Below are positions 10,886-23,216 of a stretch of 64,000 bases of DNA, piece by piece. Within the stretch, counting starts at the first letter, position 1. Each line of letters starts with the position of its first letter. Source of the stretch: Hygrophila difformis (Eukaryota; Streptophyta; Magnoliopsida; Lamiales; Acanthaceae); contig JAOANR010000004.1 in assembly GCA_030278955.1 (NCBI GenBank), forward strand, positions 58,801,120 to 58,865,119. The letters are read 5' to 3'. Made by a program: the position numbers and the translations under genes. Under the pieces are notes generated by a model that was not told where the DNA came from, searched no databases, and worked only from the letters and a program-made list of their open reading frames with translations.

Positions 10886-12602
10886 TCACAAGCAGACTGA
10901 TCAGACTCAATTCTCATCTACTATCACTTTTACCCTCAGTAAGTTTTACAAAATGTAGTAATAATTCAGGCCCATTTTCATTCCATTAAAATGGGCTGGC
11001 CCATTTCGACAAAAGCCCATTCTCTTAGCATGGTGACGTACTCAAAAGTCACAGTGATCATGAGATCTACTAGTACATTTTAGGGACGATGAGGAGATGA
11101 ATGATGAGGAAATCGATTGCTGTATTAATTTACATGATAATTTAATAATTAATACAACCAAATTAGAGTTAACTATTTATCACACAAATCAATCATTCAA
11201 ATACTCTACCTTTATAGATTAAATAAATATGTGATTGAATTAAACACTAACATATAATTCTCCAAAGAAAGCATGAATCTATTTTGGAGTCTGAGATAGC
11301 TAAATTAACCACACATACATGAATTGCCTTTCTCATTTTTCTCTACTTCTCGATCTTGTTCAGTTCTTGTCTTCACACTTATCTTCTTCTTTCTTTCTTT
11401 TTTTATTTTTAAAAAAGTTATATAATATATAATATATGTAAATAAAAGTAACCATGTGCATTTAAGTTGTATTTCAGTTTTTAAATTGTTATTGTTAATT
11501 TTTACTGGAGTTTATTATTTAAGAATAAATAAATAAATGTTATCATTCGATCATCATAATACGGAAAAGGAGTAAAAACAATATTTGGAACAAAAAAAAT
11601 GAACTCAAATGGATGGATAGGGTTGATACTTGATTTGGAGCCACATATATTGTGTAACATCGCGTGATATATATATAGACTATGTTTGAGAGCAAGCATA
11701 TTTGTTAGCATATAGCATATTGAAAGAGCATATCATCTCACATTTCTCTCTCCGAATCCGCTATCTGCTAGTGGATCTGCTGATTCCCAAACATCCTCAT
11801 ATACTAGTATATAAATTAATTTGGATCGACCAAATAATTCAGGGACGGCAAAAAGGGAAAGTATTTTTCAAATCAATACGTCTCTTTTCAAAATTATAGA
11901 GTAGTGTGAATTGCAAAAACAATTTAATAAAAAATAAAGATTTTTTAATGCCATTGTTTAGATTTCAAATTTTTAATGAGTGAAAAGTCCACCCCCTAAC
12001 TAAAATCACTTTCGAATTAATTAGCATCCATGGAGCATGATTTTTTATTTGTTCTTCTTCTAATCTTCTTCTAAATTATACTCCTCTAATTAATAGTTGC
12101 ATGAGAAATGTACCGTGAAAGCATGTAGCATTTACTCCATGGTAAAAATGTAGTTGGAGTAGTACTTAGTACTACATTATTGATTATTTACCCAAGGTGA
12201 GAAATAGCTAGATATATTTGTGGTGTGGTGTGGTGTTGGGTAGAAATTAGAAAAGTGTTTGGAATGATATATTTGGAATGATGGAAAGGTGTATCTTGTG
12301 GCCGGGATCCTAGGCACTTGCCCCCTTTCCCCTCCTTCCATATTCAAATCTCCAATTAATTGCTTTACTTATTATTTCCATCTCTATCCCTTTATTCCTT
12401 CCTACTTCATCAATTTTTCTTCTTACAATTGCTGTTTGTTTTATTCCCGATTTATTCAAGGGAAAAACAATCCATACATAGGAAGATGTGCGTTGTAATT
12501 CTTGTCTTTAAATAAAATGAAAAATAGGAGGAGGACTGGAGGAGTCCCATTTTTGGATAGCCAGTCGGCAATATTGGATCGGAAAGGAAGACATAAACTA
12601 CG
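10886..12602. other. Gene-free AT-rich spacer
   Basis: No supported gene. Short frames (11502-11711, 12289-12498 and others) lack family features. The DNA is AT-rich with simple stretches. I see no clear transposon termini. Confidence 0.4.
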
Positions 12603-12857
12603 TACTACTTCCTCTGTTTTTAAATATTTGCTACACAACCACCCAACGCACCGTTTAATATATATTTTAAACCATTAGTAACTCAAGTTCGGTACAAGTA
12701 AAAATTCTAAAAGTTTAAGAAAAACTACACGATAACAAGATCTCACTTGACCATATTTTAACTTGTATAACTATGAGAAAAAATTGAAATTAAAACAATC
12801 AAATGAATAGTGTTGAAATTTGATTTGTAGTAATTAATTGGAAACGAAGGAAGTACA
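12603..12857. mobile_element. Mariner-type MITE, about 250-bp family
   Basis: It runs from TACTTCCTCTGTTTTTAAAT to GGAAACGAAGGAAGTA, flanked by TA. Inside are family words seen in many copies here: accattagtaactcaag, gtaaaaattctaaaagttt and acaagatctcacttgac. The reverse orientation appears in other copies as agatcttgttagattcgtc. It is non-coding. Confidence 0.75.
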
Positions 12858-13426
12858 TAATAGTTAATTTACCAAACTAAAGTGTAATAATATAACGAAT
12901 TCGCAAGAAAATCATGAGTGCACGTGCTTTAGAATTTTAAATATTTTATTTTATTCTTTTGAGTAGGGAACGATCACAGTCATTTCGTGATTTTGTGAAT
13001 TAATTTCATTATTTATAGCAATTAATTAATTTAAGCATACAAAACTGGACTGGAGGTCTGGAGCAAGATTAAAGAATAATAAAATAGTATTCCGTACGGA
13101 GTTCTCACAATATAATAATATAACCACTATAATATACACACTCCGTAGAGTATTAGAGAGATTCCATTCCATAGGTCAACATCTAAGAAAGTTGATTAAA
13201 AACTTAAATTTTTGTTTGTTTTCTAAAAAAAAAAAAGAAAAAAGTTTTTCAACAATATTTCAACTATATTCAACGCATGATGATTGATACATAACTAATT
13301 AAAATTCCATTTTAATTTTGGACATGTATGTGCTCTACAAATGTTGGATATATCGTTGATGCATAACTAAAATTCGATTTGTGTACTTTTTCATATCCCT
13401 TTCTATTTAATTCTTATTAATTTATT

Positions 13427-13678
13427 CCTAAATAAGTGCTACGGACCCACATTTCACGCAATTCAATACACATTTTTAATCCGTAATAACTCAAATTCCA
13501 TATAACTAAAAATTATAAAAATTTGATATTCTAAATCTATGCGATTAGAGGAATCCAACAAGATCTCATTTGACTATATTTTATCTTATATAATTGTATT
13601 AAAATGTCGAGTTAAAGCTACTTAATAAACAGTAACAAAAGTCAAAATGTGCCATTTAAAAAGGAACGGAGTTAGTAT
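13427..13678. mobile_element. Mariner-type MITE, about 250-bp family, degraded left end
   Basis: It shares the family core: gctacggacccacatttcac, taataactcaaattcc, aaaaatttgatattctaaa and caacaagatctcatttgac. The right end is aaaggaacggagttagta; the left terminus is weak. It is non-coding. Confidence 0.65.
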
Positions 13679-13943
13679 TAAACTGCGTGTCGCAGTTTGT
13701 TATTGTCATAGAATGTTTAAATTTTAAAATAGTAGTCGTGAAAGAACCTATTTTTTTAAAATTATATTAGTACTTGATATTTTAAAAATAGACAGGAAAT
13801 TAAAATACTAAGTGAAAAGAATAAATTGTAAAGCATGCTGAGATTTAAAAAGACAATAGATTCCTGTACAGATGCATTAGCCAAATTGAAGGTGAGACGA
13901 CACACAATTATTTATTCTTGATAATACTTAAACCTTACATTTC

Positions 13944-14147
13944 AACTTCAAAGACAGTAAAGGGGCTAACGACATGCCTTGGGGTCAAAGTTCTCCGATT
14001 CCTAAGCTAGATTGAGGGTTGGTTTTACTACTCAGCCCTCTATTCCATCTTCTTTATTCATTTGTAATTTGTATGATATGGACTACACAATTCATTACTT
14101 CCTAACTGCAAAAAAAAAAAAAAAAAAAGAACTTCAAAGACAGTAAA
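13944..14147 (+). mobile_element. tRNA-derived SINE, diverged, with 18-bp target duplication
   Basis: aacttcaaagacagtaaa occurs at 13944-13961 and 14130-14147. The body holds diverged SINE blocks: a ttctccgattcct B-box relative, ctctattccatcttc, ATTTGTAATTTGTATGATATG and attacttcctaactgc, then about 19 A. It is the same family as the 10.7-kb copy but more mutated in the promoter half. Confidence 0.82.
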
Positions 14148-14452
14148 TGGAGTATCTGTCGGAATTTATTTAATTTTTTTAGAAATTACATAATGAATAA
14201 TTTATTATATATTCTCATCACCCATCAGGCCATCACTACGCTTGGTTTTATTCATTTCTTAAAAAAAAAAAAAAGTGGTAGAAAATACTGAAATTGAATC
14301 ACATCAAGAGAGACGTGGTAGTATTTAGGAGACCTAAATAAGAATAATTGCAATGATGATCATAGTTTTGGTGACTATGATGCCAACTCTACTGCCTCCC
14401 TATTGCCTTACCTACGACTTCTTTAATAGTAGTAATAATATTCTCTAAAAAA

Positions 14453-14941
14453 TTACTCCATCTGTCCCGTTAAGTTGGACAACTTTCTTTTGGGCACGGT
14501 AATTTAGGTAGTGGGGTTTAGTAGTTAAAGTGGTGTGAGTGTTTGTACTTAAGATTCTAATAAATTTTAATATTGTGTATTATTTAACTTTGACTTAATG
14601 TTATCGTAATGATGTAATTCGAGAAAAATAATCAATTATGATCTTGTTAGAATCGTCTAATCGTGTAGTTTTAGAATATATATTTTATACAATTTTTATC
14701 TGTACCAATTTTGAAATATTAAGAATTAAAGAAATACAAGGGACTTTGTGTAGAAAAGTAAAATTGTATAGGAATTTGTGCAGAATAGTAAAAGTGATTA
14801 CTTTTAATGGGATTTGATAATAATTAAAATTCTAATCAAACTTATATTAATTTAATTTATCTAAAAATGGAAAGGTGTCAAACTTCGTGGGACACTCAAA
14901 AAAAGAATAGGTGTCAAACTTCGTGGGACGGAGGGAGTATA
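14453..14941. mobile_element. Mariner-type MITE, about 490-bp family
   Basis: The left end is ttactccatctgtcccgtta and the right end cgtgggacggagggagta, which are imperfect inverted repeats with flanking TA. The interior (ggcacggtaatttaggtagt, gataataattaaaattctaa) matches the copy at 18741-19226. It is non-coding. Confidence 0.8.
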
Positions 14942-15116
14942 TCGCAATTTTTGTTTGTCAATTTGGTTGGTTTTTGGTATTATCCTAGATCGTAAATTAT
15001 AATGTACTATTATTTACATCTGACACTCTTTGTTGGTTATCATTTATTGGAGATAACTGTTAAATTTTTTTTACACAATCTTTTTATCAAAATCTTCTGG
15101 CAAAATCAAAATAAAT

Positions 15117-15388
15117 ACTACCTCCCTCTCAACATTTTTGTTACAGATGATTTTTTTGCACTATTCACTGTTTAGTTTTGATTCAAACTTTTAATATAGT
15201 TATGTAAGAAAAAACATAGTCAAGTGAGATCTTGTTAGATTCGTCTAATCTTGTAGTTTTAGACAATCAACTTTTTATAATTTTTCGTTGTACACAATTT
15301 AAATTATTAACTATTGAAAATGTGTATCGGCATGTGTGTCGGTCGAAGACCAATGTAACAAAAGCAATGAGACAGAGGAAGTATTACA
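15117..15388. mobile_element. Mariner-type MITE, about 250-bp family
   Basis: The left end is tactacctccctctcaac and the right end gagacagaggaagtat. The core agatcttgttagattcgtct and tcttgtagttttaga is shared with the other family copies, here in the opposite orientation to the 12.6-kb copy. It is non-coding. Confidence 0.75.
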
Positions 15389-15528
15389 TACGTTTTGAAA
15401 AATATGATTACACGTACGAGACACATTATATAGCTAGCTAGAGCATACCATTTTCTCATCATCAACTGGAATCTGAAAATCTTATATAAGCATTTATTTA
15501 TTCTTCTGTAATTGGTATATCCAATATT

Positions 15529-15562
<34 letters not shown>

Positions 15563-16283
15563 CGCGAGTTTTGAATTCAAATTATGGCCACAACCAACAT
15601 ATCATTAAGATGCATAATTTTATACTAATATACACACACCTGCAGCATGCAGGCTGTATCTTATTCCTTTTTATTAACAATTACTAATACTTATGAAAGT
15701 TTACAAAATAAATATCCCAGTTGTCAAGACACAACATGTTGCTACACACAACAAACCAAATTGGGTGAGGAGGATCCCATTCATGGGGTATGAGGGCAAA
15801 AACCCTTGTCTACACACACTTTGTATGTCATCATAGAAAACTTGGGGGATTTGTTTGGTAATTTGGTTGGCAACTAAAAATGTAAACCATTGGTCACATA
15901 TATGGAAACATTAATGTAACATTGTGGTAGTAATGAGTGCAATGATGAATGGATCATCTTATAATATACATATACACATGCATATAAATAATGAAGCCCC
16001 AGCAGCAGTGACCCTACACTAGTAGTACACATCAAAATGAATTGATGGCTGTAGGACCATTCTAGCAACTGGCAAGTGCATACTCATCCATCATCTGTGT
16101 AGCTTCCCCTTTACATTTTTTTTTTAAAATTATTATTTATACTAATACTACTACATAATTCTTATTCTGTGTTTCACATAGAGAATTACATATGGACAGG
16201 CAGATGTTGACACCCAAAATAGGTAGAGATGTACACATACACACATGCCAAATCTCCCACATCCATCCATTCATTTCCCCCTT
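15389..16283. other. Spacer and upstream region of the Dof gene, with TA microsatellite
   Basis: A TA dinucleotide run sits at about 15530-15560. The rest is AT-rich and presumably contains the promoter of the Dof gene. No open frame here has recognisable features. Confidence 0.45.
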
Positions 16284-16290
16284 TATATAA
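16284..16290 (+). promoter_or_regulatory. Probable TATA box of the Dof gene
   Basis: TATATAA lies in a C-rich context (ccccctttatataatggccc), 136 bases before the chosen ATG. That leaves room for a start site about 30 bases downstream and a leader near 100 bases. This is inferred from position and motif only. Confidence 0.55.
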
Positions 16291-16425
16291 TGGCCCCTTC
16301 AATCTTTTGTGTATCCCCTAAGTAGCTAGCTACTACTATATCATTTCCTTTAAAGTTTCATCCCCATTCATTAGCTAAATAAGAAGTATTCCTTTTCACA
16401 CATCAAATTAATTTTGGGCAAATTC

Positions 16426-17301
16426 ATGGTGTTGAAGGCTAAAGAGGCTTCCGGTGATGATCAACTCTTTGATTGGGATCAGCCGGCTGCTGCAGCCGCG
16501 GCGGTTTCGAAACCGACGCCGCAGCAGCAGCAGCAGCAGCAACAGCAACAATCAGAAGCATCACAACTCAAGTGTCCAAGGTGTGGTTCGGACAACACGA
16601 AATTTTGCTACTACAACAACTACAACAAGTTGCAACCTCGACACTTTTGCAAGTCCTGCAAGAGGCATTGGACACATGGCGGCACCCTGCGCAACGTTCC
16701 GGTAGGCGGCGGTCGGAAAAATAAGCGTCCTAGAACGACGACCAGAAGTAGTAGAACCACCACAACAATGACGACGACTGGGTTTCCCGTGAACGACTCA
16801 CCCAATAATACCAATATTGGTGGTAGCGACAAGGAAAGCAGCATGTCTAGAATTCTGTACCAAGCCCTAGTCCACTCCAATAAAACCTCCTCATCAGATC
16901 AGGATCCACCACCACCCAAGGACATGATCGCGGCGGCGGCCGATGAAAAGCCGCCTCAAACTTCCAATACTGCCGTTATTGAAGAAAGCGCGAGTTTGAT
17001 GAGCAATCACGCATCTTTCCTGCTGCAGCACCACCACCCTGTATTAAACGACGACGTTTTCATCGATCATCATCATGAATACCGCGCGGATGAGATGGGT
17101 CCCACCTGCATGACGTCGTCATGGCCCGGAGGCTTGAACATGATGAATGGCGGCGGCATGGATTTATCCGATGATCTCAATGTAGCCAGCAGCTGGGAAT
17201 GGGATGATGACTACTACGCATTCCCGAATTCATCATCCCATCTCAATGTAGCCACCACCTGGGATGATGATGATTTCCACTGGGAGCAGCCAAAACCTTA
17301 A
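16426..17301 (+). CDS. Dof-type zinc-finger transcription factor
   Basis: An intronless gene for 291 residues. Dof proteins are plant-specific nuclear factors that bind AAAG-core DNA. The single C2-C2 finger is complete: Cys50, Cys53, Cys75 and Cys78 with the standard X2-X21-X2 spacing, including [18 protein letters not shown] and [20 protein letters not shown]. It is followed by [13 protein letters not shown], a basic stretch that can serve as a nuclear localisation signal. Upstream are an alanine run (21-26) and ten glutamines (33-42). The C-terminal half is Ser/His/Asp-rich and acidic, ending with two related LNVA-x-x-W plus acidic-patch segments, so it may be an activation domain. The start is the first ATG in frame; the frame extends upstream only to a TTG. 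I do not assign a subfamily or target. No disruption is seen. Confidence 0.93.
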   Translation: MVLKAKEASGDDQLFDWDQPAAAAAAVSKPTPQQQQQQQQQQSEASQLKCPRCGSDNTKFCYYNNYNKLQPRHFCKSCKRHWTHGGTLRNVPVGGGRKNKRPRTTTRSSRTTTTMTTTGFPVNDSPNNTNIGGSDKESSMSRILYQALVHSNKTSSSDQDPPPPKDMIAAAADEKPPQTSNTAVIEESASLMSNHASFLLQHHHPVLNDDVFIDHHHEYRADEMGPTCMTSSWPGGLNMMNGGGMDLSDDLNVASSWEWDDDYYAFPNSSSHLNVATTWDDDDFHWEQPKP

Positions 17302-17839
17302 TTAGATGTTTTTTTCTTTTTTTTTTTCCCTTCTTTTTTTTTGGAAGAAACTAGATAATTATTTCACGAGTTTCAATCGTTATTTGTATGTGTATAGTAC
17401 ATCATGATATTCATATGCAGCCCTGTTGAGATTATTTATAATTAAGATTCCAGATAAGGATTTCCTAAATGATGTTTGGTGGGTGCGGTGCACGTGTGCA
17501 TAGTGTGTATAGCGTATAGCTTGTAGATCAGTAGATGGATATGAAGATCAATAATGTGCATGAGTACACTACATGTATATAGATAGGACGTTACGTACTG
17601 TACAAATCCATTTCATCAGAAGCAGCAGATATTCAGACAAAAATAGATGAGAGAACAGTAGTACATGTGAATTGTTTTTGTTGGATGACCGCGGGTGTAG
17701 AATATTTTTGGAATTTGGAGGAGAGGGCCATCACAATTCACATACCACGGAGTATAATGTATACTTATACGGTATATAAAATAGTACTCTATATGAGTGT
17801 TGCTAAGAAGGAACATTATATTCTCTCTCGTTTTTGTGG

Positions 17840-17881
<42 letters not shown>

Positions 17882-18135
17882 GTGAGCTTTGTGGACATAT
17901 ATAGTGCACATTGTTTGAACATCGATCAGAATATGTTCATTCCCATTTGTTGTAATAAAATATACTGTTGGTTGGGTGCCCTTGTTTGGTGCAAGCTAAG
18001 CTAAGGTGTGCGAGAATGATATAGTGTCGTCAATATAGTACTATACTGTATATAGTAGGTGCTTTGCTGACCAGTGACCACTGACCTACAGGTCAACGGA
18101 AAGACACACACCTATTTTAGTCTCAACATACCTCT
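17302..18135. other. Dof 3' UTR and spacer with CA/TA microsatellite
   Basis: Starts with T-rich 3' UTR sequence. A CA run passing into a TA run sits at about 17841-17876. A polyadenylation-like aataaaat is near 17955. Short frames here are low-complexity and not supported. Confidence 0.5.
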
Positions 18136-18596
18136 TTAGAGCATGTTTGTTTTGACTTTTGAAAAAAAGGAGAAGTCAGTGGAAAAAGGAGAAGGAGATA
18201 GAAGGAGAATTCAAAAGCAAAAACAACTCAAATAATTGTTTGGATTGAAATTTTTAAAGTTGCTTTTCAAATGAAACATGTTTTGATGAATTATACGTAA
18301 AATGACTTTTTATACATTAAAATTACTAAAATGTGCATAAATCTTATAATAATATTTAGTGTTGATTTTATTTCCTTATTAGATGGGGATATTTTTGTAT
18401 TTTTATTACAAAATGACTTCTTCTTTTTTTAAAAGTAACCCCCTACTTACTTTAAAAAAAAGGAGAATTTTAACTTTTGCTTCTCCTTTTACTTTTTTAA
18501 AAAGGTAAAACAAACAGCTAAAAAAATTAAAAAAGGACTTTTTGGTGAAGGAGAAGTCAAAAGTAAGAAAAAAAAGGTAAAACAAACAGACTCTTA
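18136..18596. mobile_element. Tourist/PIF-Harbinger-like MITE
   Basis: TTA at 18136-18138 and TTA at 18594-18596 flank an insert. It begins GAGCATGTTTGTTTTGAC and ends GTAAAACAAACAGACTC, inverted repeats matching at about 15 of 17 positions. A 3-bp TTA target site and G-rich TGTTTG-type ends are typical of PIF/Harbinger MITEs. The interior is full of AAAAAGGAGAAG-like motifs in both orientations, so the arms fold further inward. No transposase is present. Confidence 0.78.
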
Positions 18597-18738
18597 ATTA
18601 GCTCTTATTCCGACGGGTGCATGGAATTTGAACATGAATCTATAGGTTTTAATAGTATTACTATTATATTGCTCATCAATTCTCGCCTAAAATTAAGTTA
18701 ATTAAAAAAAAAGCGATCATTTATTAAAGGGAAAAAAT

Positions 18739-19226
18739 ACTACTCCCTCCGTCCCGCGAAGATTGAAGCCTTTCTTTTGGGCACGGTAATTTAGGTAGTG
18801 GAGTTTAGTAGTTAAAGTGGTGTGGGTATTTGTGTTTAAGATTATAATGAATTTTGATATTGTTTATTGTTTAACTTTGACTTAATATTATCGTAGTGAT
18901 GTAATTTGAGAAAAATATTCAAGTGTGGTCTTGTTAGAATCGTCTAATCGTGTAGTTTTAGAATATATATTTTATACAATTTTTATTTGTATCAATTTTG
19001 TAATATTAAGAGTTAAAGAAATATAAGGGACTTTGTGTAGGAAAGTAATAATGCATTGGAATTTGTGCAGAATAGTAAAAGTAAGTATTTTTAATGGGAT
19101 TTGATAATAATTAAGATTCTAATTAAACTTATATTAATTTAATTTTTCTAAAAACGGAAAGGGTTCAAACTTCGTGGGACACCCCAAAAAGGAATATGGT
19201 TCAAACTTCGTGGGACGGAGGGAGTA
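18739..19226. mobile_element. Mariner-type MITE, about 490-bp family
   Basis: Termini are CTCCCTCCGTCCCGCGAAG and cttcgtgggacggagggag, flanked by TA. It is clearly the same family as 14453-14941 (shared ggcacggtaatttaggtagt and gtggtcttgttagaatcgtc). It abuts the left edge of the tandem duplication. It is non-coding. Confidence 0.82.
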
Positions 19227-19491
19227 CTACTATATTCTTTTGCATGGTATGTAGAGTTATTTAATATTCCGGTACGGTGCTCGCCGGCCGTAGTTTGGGC
19301 CAACAGTTACCTTCAGTGCCGCCCGCGCGCCCATTTGACTACTAGCACCCTTTACTCCAGCCCAGCTCAATTTCTCGGGCCCAGTCCAGCCCATTTGTAT
19401 ATTTCTTTTATAATTTTTAATTTGAGTTATTAATAATTAAATATATATTTTGAATTATGTTAAAAATATAAAAATTACAAATAATAGATAG

Positions 19492-19750
19492 TACTCCCTC
19501 CGTCCCGTTAGAACTGTCTCATTTTCATTTTTGACACTGTTCATTGATCAACTTTGACTTAATGTTATCGCAATTATATAAGAAAATATAGTCAAGTTCG
19601 GTCTTGTTAGATTCGTCTAATCATGTAGTTTTAGAATATACATTTTATATAATTTTTACATATGTATATTTAAGATATTAAGTATTAAACAAATATATTG
19701 GACGGCGTGTCCAAAAATTTTGAGACAGAAATAATGGGACAGAGGGAGTA
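19492..19750. mobile_element. Mariner-type MITE inside unit 1
   Basis: TA flanks an insert running from CTCCCTCCGTCCCGTTAG to ATGGGACAGAGGGAG. It has the shared core ggtcttgttagattcgtcta. The matching place in unit 2 (25966-25971) has no element, only TAAGTA. Confidence 0.85.
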
Positions 19751-22256
19751 TTATTACGATAAAGCCAGTAATTAATAACTCATGCTTCAATTTCAATTCA
19801 AAAAGCCTGTATATATAGTATACACTTACTCCGTTTCTTTTTAGGTGTAACACTTTTATTTTTTAGGTGTTTCATGTATTACATTATCATATATATATAT
19901 ATATAATGCTTTTAAAGGTATAAAATTTTCACTAAAGCATTTTTATTCCTTGCATTAAATCTCGTGTCATTTACTTATGTTATACTTATGTAGTATATAG
20001 TATATATATTTCTTTTAATTGGCATACATATGCAACGATGATAGAGAAACATATGCAATATAGTACTATTGTTTATTCATGTAATAAAACATTCACATAT
20101 TTGCTTAGCTATCAAAGAATCAACAAATAATATTATTGATTTTTTTTTTTTAAAAAAAAAATCTCTAGTGAATTGGACTTTGATCAACAAACAGTACTTC
20201 AAAACATAATGTACTTAATATAGCTATTAAGGCAGATTTAGTTTAGTAAATAAAAATTTAACTTGTAATTTACAAGATTTAAATTTCTGTTCTTATAATC
20301 TATTATATATTGAAACCTGCCGCTTGTACTTATATTTTTTAAAGGTTATTTTATAACAAGATTGAAGAAATTGGAGAAAAGAATTAAATATAATTAAGTA
20401 TATATGCAATGCTCAAGTGGGGTGCTAGCAGTTACCAAAAAAGTGGGGTGCTAGCAATTCGAATTCATGTATAATTAAGAAAATTGAGAATGTAAAGGAA
20501 CATTTGACAGTGGTATGTTTCTTTCAATATGAATTAAATATGTTTCTTTCTCTTTCTTTTCACAGTGGTACGTATTCCTAAAAAGCTGTGGTGCAATATT
20601 ACATTCCATTTGTACAAGAGCAAAGTAAGTGATTGTGTTGTTTCAGTTGACGCACAGTTGAGTTCATGAGCTGAACGAGGAAACCCTAAAATGTATCAGT
20701 AGTGTCTGAAATAACTCTGAAAAGTAGTATGATTTTTTTTGGGTGAAACTTAAATGCAATTTGGGACACTCCTTCATTAACAAAAGTGGGTAAGTAATTC
20801 AATGCTTTTCTGGTGAATTACGGATCAATGCAACTTTAATTTTCTGTGTCATCATCAGGCATGCAAAAAACTACTGTGTGAGAAATTGAATTGTTTGTGA
20901 ATGCGCATACGATGGTTTGATTCTTTTGCTGGCTATAATTCCATGAAGTTTCTTCTTTTAATATCCACTTTTAAAATAATTAAAGCAGAGAATAACAATA
21001 TCTTAATGCATGGCAAATTAAGATTATAATTTTATTTAAAAAAAAAGCATATTATTCAATTTAAAATATTTTTTTTTTTGGTAAAATTTAAAATATATTG
21101 ATTGAAGTGATTTCAAATTTAAATGAGCGAAATACAAAAGGGAAGAATAATGGTTAATTATGATACTATATTTTTCATGGTTGATATACCTATGAAGGAA
21201 AAGCAAAACCCTAAATTAACTGGTCATCTGCAAGTGTGCCGCCGGAACAAGCATCCAATTTTTGTCTTCTTGTTGACCACATCCAAATTTTTCATGCATT
21301 GTTGAGTTAACAAATTGGTTTTACCATATAATGTGTTTTCAATTGAGCATGCATAAATTTATATTGAACACATCCAACTCTCATTATCGAGCAATTTTAC
21401 TTAATTGGTTTATTTATCAATTTATTTATTTTTTTAAAAATAAAATATTTTAAATCAACCATCCTAAATGCATGAATGTCATTATCATGAAAATATCCCC
21501 GGCCATCAAGAAGATCAACATTTACTGCATGCAAAACCATTGGTATAAAATTGATTAAAAATCCCAATAAGAGCTCACCTGCAAAGCAATTAGTACTACT
21601 GATAGGAGTATTTGGAAACGGCTGCAGCAGCTGGCCGGTCTAGTTTCATTTTTGGTGATACTGCAGATACAGTAATTAAGTGTATTAAGACCAATAGTGA
21701 AGCATCAATTATACTATTGTTGACAACAAAATGGGATGGGGGATATTATCATTACCTTCCTGGCTTCCTTAAATGGATGGATATGGCAGAGCTCCAAAGA
21801 CCACTTAATTCCTAGCTGCTGCTGCTGCTGCTGCTACTACTACTACGTACTTTTTCTACCAATTTAGGAAATGGGGATTATTGCAATGGGGAGAGAAGCA
21901 GAGATGGACCAAACCCCCTGCAATAATACTTTAGGAAAGGGAGAACGACAACTCTTGAAAGCTACATACTCCGTACTAACATGCTGCATGTATTGTAGGA
22001 TGAGTCAATGATACTACTATGTGCTTAAATAGAAAAGGTTGTAACCTCTCTCTTATATCCTGTTGGTTGAATTCATTATTGTTTTAAAAATTAGACTTTC
22101 TGCTTAGGATGTTTTAAAAGTAACCATTATTTAAGTTCCAATGCATGCCAACCATTGCCAAGAGGCACAGAGCTTCTAATTTTAGTGTAGCAGTAGCAGG
22201 GAATAGGGATGTTACAGACTTGCAGTAATAATATATCACTGCACTAATGGAAATTA
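19751..22256. other. Gene-free part of unit 1
   Basis: AT-rich DNA with no supported gene. Contents: a TA run near 19891-19905; a T/A palindrome-like tract near 20140-20160; a small insertion scar at 20415-20456; the copia empty site at 20681-20699; and a CTG/CTA trinucleotide tract at about 21810-21850. The short frames at 21123 and 21612 are not conserved in unit 2. Confidence 0.45.
20415..20456. repeat. Minimal insertion scar with 16-bp direct repeat
   Basis: aagtggggtgctagca at 20415-20430 and 20441-20456 flanks only gttaccaaaa. A short A-ended insert between direct repeats looks like an extremely 5'-truncated retroposon. A simple tandem duplication is the alternative. Confidence 0.5.
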
Positions 22257-22522
22257 AATACTCCTCCGTTCAAATATAGATGTTCTAGACCAAAACACAC
22301 TTACCAATAAAATACAGTAATTACACTCTTTTTTACATTTTTGCCCTTACTTTATAAAAAATAAAATTGAAGTGAAGAAAGATTGCACAATATTCTAGGA
22401 GTAATATTTATAAAATAATAAGGGTAGTATTGAAAAATTTTCATTGAAATACGTAAAATGACAACTATTTTGAAATGCTTTTTGATTTTTAAAAAGACAA
22501 CTAAATTGGAACGGAGGGAGTA
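22257..22522. mobile_element. MITE with CTCCTCCGT ends
   Basis: The left end is CTCCTCCGTTCAAATATAG and the right end attggaacggagggag, with flanking TA. The interior (accaaaacacacttaccaat) differs from the other MITEs here, so this is a separate subfamily. It is absent from the matching part of unit 2. It is non-coding. Confidence 0.72.
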
Positions 22523-22954
22523 ATTGGCAGAAAAGCACTAGCTAGTTCATTTTTTTTAAAAAAAAAAAGAAAAAAAAACTCACATATAAATTTTCAGATT
22601 TTTTTTTTCACAAAAAATAATTAAACATTCTAAAATTCTACCCCTAATTAAATCACTCAACCCCAAAATAACCATCAAACGAAATTGTTTGATTATTTTA
22701 ATTTCAAATTTATAATACTTTCTTACTACCATTATTTTCAAAATATAATTATTAGAGCTGTTTGAGTTATTTTAAGGATAAAATTAGAATTTGAAGTTTG
22801 GTAGGAAGTGAAAGAAATGTTTAATGGGATATAGGAAGTAAATAAAATTCTGACATCACCATTCTAGTTGGCAATTTTATAAAAATAAAAATTCAGAAAA
22901 TGTGTAATCGCCACTCTAGTTCGCGATTAGTATTTCCAAATTTTCTTAGTATAT

Positions 22955-23216
22955 TACTCCCTCCGTCCCAACTAATGTGTCTGATTTGACTTTTTGACAC
23001 TGTTCATTATTCAGCCTTGACTCAATTTTCTTATAAGTATATATTTGAAAAAAATAGTCGAATTGGGTCTTGTTAGAATCGTACGATCATGTAGTTTTAG
23101 AATATATATTTTATATAATTTTCCATTGTATATATTTTGAGATATTAACGAATAAAAAGTGCATTGGATTGTGTGCAGAAGTCAAATAAAACAAATTAGA
23201 TGGGACGGAGGGAGTA
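22955..23216. mobile_element. Mariner-type MITE inside unit 1
   Basis: TA flanks an insert running from CTCCCTCCGTCCCAACTAA to TTAGATGGGACGGAGGGAG. The core gggtcttgttagaatcgtac and catgtagttttagaata is shared with the family. No counterpart is seen in unit 2. Confidence 0.83.

Noticed and set aside
16454..16880. Ser/Arg/Thr-rich frames overlapping the Dof gene on both strands
   Set aside because: Produced by reading the CAG and ACC/ACG repeats out of frame.
21612..21815. 67-codon frame beginning METAAAAGRSS
   Set aside because: The matching stretch of unit 2 (58430-58520) does not keep the frame, and no motif is present.
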